Assembly (NCBI GenBank): GCA_019634575.1
Contig: JAHCAY010000001.1
Location: forward strand, 2,542,001 to 2,606,000
From: Candidatus Didemnitutus sp.
GTDB taxonomy: Bacteria > Verrucomicrobiota > Verrucomicrobiia > Opitutales > Opitutaceae
DNA: 64,000 bases
Direction: 5' to 3'
Position numbers and translations under genes: made by a program. Every line of letters begins with the position of its first letter. Position 1 is the stretch's first letter. Positions 62,508-64,000 of the stretch are shown here, piece by piece. The notes under the pieces were generated by a model. It did no database searches. It was not told where the DNA came from and saw only the letters and a program-made list of their open reading frames with translations.

Positions 62508-62886
62508 GGGGCGGGAACTTAGGCGTCCTTTGCGCGCGCGCCAGTTCGTTCTCCCCCCGGCCCATCGCGGAATTTCCCCGCCCGCCGGTGCCGCTTCTCC
62601 CCGCCGCCAGTCGCTGAGTTCGTTACGTATTACGTAATGTTCGCGAGCGGCGGAAAGCCCCCCTGCGCCCAAAAATTCGCCGCAGGAGCGGCAGCCCTTC
62701 CCGCGCCGACCGTCCACCGATAATTTTTCCGTAATACGCAATACTGCCGATTCCGCGGGGATGCGCGGTTCACCGCTCCAAGTTCCTTGCGCCGCGCTCC
62801 CAGCACCCCGCTCCAGAACTTTCCTGTAACCTCCCGCCGCCGGCGCGGTATTCCCCGCTGCACACCCGCCATGCCTACGCCACCCG
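62508..62886. other. Divergent intergenic region, MBL hydrolase / sigma factor
   Basis: 379 bp with no gene. It contains a TTACG-based inverted repeat at 62623-62637 and a related GTAATACGCAATAC sequence at 62731-62744, both unusually AT-rich for this DNA. Promoters of both divergent genes must lie here. Confidence 0.5.
62623..62637. promoter_or_regulatory. AT-rich palindrome TTACG-N5-CGTAA
   Basis: TTACGTATTACGTAA has perfect 5-bp arms around TATTA. A partly matching copy (CGTAATACG within GTAATACGCAATAC) occurs about 108 bp further on at 62731-62744. Two similar sites in a divergent promoter region suggest a binding site for a regulator or part of an ECF promoter. Confidence 0.4.
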
Positions 62887-63522
62887 ATGCTCGCTCCCGC
62901 CACAGCCGCCGAAATCCAGGTTCCCTCCACCGCGACAGTCGTTAGTTTCGCCGCCCACGTGGAAGCTACCGATCACGAACTCATGATTGCCGTTCGCGCC
63001 GGCGACGTCGCGCAGCTCGGCCAGCTCTTTGAACGCTACCAACAGCGGCTCTACGCCTTCTTCCTGCGCATGACGAACCAGCCGGCCGTCAGCGAGGACC
63101 TCGTGCAGGTCGTCTTCTACCGCATCCTGAAATACCGCCACACCTACCGCGACGAAGGCAAATTCACCGCCTGGATCTACCACCTCGCGCGCAAGGTCGC
63201 CGCCGATCATTTCCGCAAACACGCCAAAGCCGCCACCGCGACCGACCCCGTCGATCTCCACGAGCATCCCGACGACGCCACCGTCTCGCCCGACCACTCC
63301 GCCACCACGAGCGACGACCTCGCCATCCTCCGCACCGCCCTCGCCCGCCTGCCGCTCGAACACCGCGAAGTCCTCGTCCTCTCCCGCCTCCAAAACGTCG
63401 AGCACAAGGAAATCGCCCGCCTCTGCGACTGCTCCGTCGGCGCCGTGAAGGTCCGCGTCCACCGCGCGCTCAAGGAACTGCGCGACGTCTACTTCAAGCT
63501 TCGCCGCGACCAAGCCGCCTGA
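62887..63522 (+). CDS. ECF-type RNA polymerase sigma factor
   Basis: 211 residues. Region 2 (about 45-115) reads LFERYQQRLYAFFLRM...SEDLVQVVFYRILKY...FTAWIYHLARKVAADHFRK. Region 4 (about 155-205) reads LPLEHREVLVLSRLQNVEHKEIARLCDCSVGAVKVRVHRALKEL. A 35-residue acidic linker (DPVDLHEHPDDATVSPDHSA) joins them. It directs polymerase to a stress or envelope regulon. The first 30 residues show no conservation, so ATG 62983 is possible. A zinc-finger anti-sigma gene follows after 60 bp, giving the classical regulator pair. Confidence 0.92.
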   Translation: MLAPATAAEIQVPSTATVVSFAAHVEATDHELMIAVRAGDVAQLGQLFERYQQRLYAFFLRMTNQPAVSEDLVQVVFYRILKYRHTYRDEGKFTAWIYHLARKVAADHFRKHAKAATATDPVDLHEHPDDATVSPDHSATTSDDLAILRTALARLPLEHREVLVLSRLQNVEHKEIARLCDCSVGAVKVRVHRALKELRDVYFKLRRDQAA

Positions 63523-63582
63523 CCTCGTCCAACCGGCCGCCCTCCCGGCTCCAGACTCTCCGCTCTCAACTTTCCGCCCGCC

Positions 63583-64000
63583 ATGAACTGCTCCCGCGTC
63601 ACCGAACTCTTCATCGATTACCAGGACGGCACCCTGCCGCCCGATGAAGCGGCGCAGATGCGCGCCCACCTCGCCTCCTGCCCGACTTGCCAGCGCGAAT
63701 GGTCCGCCCTTCAGGAAATCACCCGCAAGCTCGACTCGCTCCCGCCACCCGAGCCCTCCACCCGCCTCCGCGAAAACTTCTACGCGATGCTCGAGACGCA
63801 CCAGCGCGACGCCGACGCACCCAGCCCGTTCGCCCTCGCGAAGAGCCGCCTCGACCGCTTCTTCGAAGCCATCCTCCCCGCGCAACCCGCGCTCCAATTC
63901 GCCTTCGCCCTCGCACTCCTCGCCACCGGCATCTTCGCCGGCGCCCGCTTCCTGCAAAAACCCGCCGTCGTCGCCCCCGCCACCGACGAAGCTGCGAAAC
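63583..64000 (+). CDS. Zinc-finger anti-sigma factor (3' end beyond window)
   Basis: 139 codons before the window edge. The N-terminal zf-HC2 domain (LFIDYQDGTLPPDEAAQMRAH, then HLASCPTC with His33, Cys37 and Cys40) is the ZAS motif that binds ECF sigma region 2. A linker leads to one membrane helix (about 109-128, LQFAFALALLATGIFAGARF), after which the periplasmic part is cut off. It is expected to hold the sigma factor encoded just upstream at the membrane until a signal releases it. Confidence 0.9.
   Translation, partial: MNCSRVTELFIDYQDGTLPPDEAAQMRAHLASCPTCQREWSALQEITRKLDSLPPPEPSTRLRENFYAMLETHQRDADAPSPFALAKSRLDRFFEAILPAQPALQFAFALALLATGIFAGARFLQKPAVVAPATDEAAK

Overview
The window is high-GC bacterial DNA (roughly 65-70 % by eye) that looks like a member of the Opitutaceae (Verrucomicrobiota). 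Three things support this: a TonB-dependent receptor whose N-terminus carries the LSPFEV motif typical of that family, giant secreted proteins built from LamG/FN3, delta-60, FG-GAP and RHS repeats, and a plant-polysaccharide utilisation locus that has a TonB receptor but no SusD partner. The genus assignment is inference. No rRNA, tRNA, CRISPR array or intact transposase was found.

Left part (1-15.8 kb, minus strand): three consecutive exoprotein genes. These are a fibre-like secreted protein, a 3193-residue LamG/FN3 protein containing 3.2 apparently identical 846-bp tandem repeats, and an RHS/YD-repeat protein that runs off the left edge. The last two overlap by ATGA. Next comes a lower-GC, gene-poor island (15.8-18.4 kb) with one family-2 glycosyltransferase and decayed, insertion-like flanks.

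Signal transduction and redox (18.4-30.1 kb, plus strand): a three-gene phosphorelay (membrane CACHE/HAMP/GAF/GAF/PAS kinase, single receiver, REC-PAS-kinase-REC hybrid), followed by a tightly overlapping six-gene operon. That operon encodes a YceI-like lipocalin, a short-chain prenyl diphosphate synthase, a divergent heme-copper oxidase subunit I, a di-heme cytochrome c, and an OmpR-type regulator with its sensor kinase. It combines isoprenoid synthesis, isoprenoid binding and respiration.

30.2-34.7 kb: a complete ytfQ-ytfR-ytfT-yjfF galactofuranose-type ABC importer. A REP-like palindromic element is embedded in frame in the ytfT N-terminus; a second copy lies between genes at 49.4 kb. The importer ends in a 21-bp convergent overlap with a 2012-residue delta-60 propeller protein, which is transcribed behind an outer-membrane barrel gene. 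Divergent from these is a LytTR regulator/LytS-type kinase pair. A four-EF-hand protein, an alpha/beta hydrolase, and two TPR-bearing polytopic membrane proteins (one TMTC-like) follow.

Right part (49.4-59.0 kb): a pectin/arabinan locus with TonB receptor and GH28 polygalacturonase (minus strand), and a divergent MFS hexuronate-type transporter, GH43 glycosidase and LacI regulator (plus strand). An 11-bp inverted repeat in the divergent promoter region is a candidate operator. The end of the window holds an FG-GAP protein, a small membrane protein and a Tat-exported metallo-beta-lactamase-fold hydrolase (minus strand), then an ECF sigma factor and its zinc-finger anti-sigma factor, cut by the right edge.
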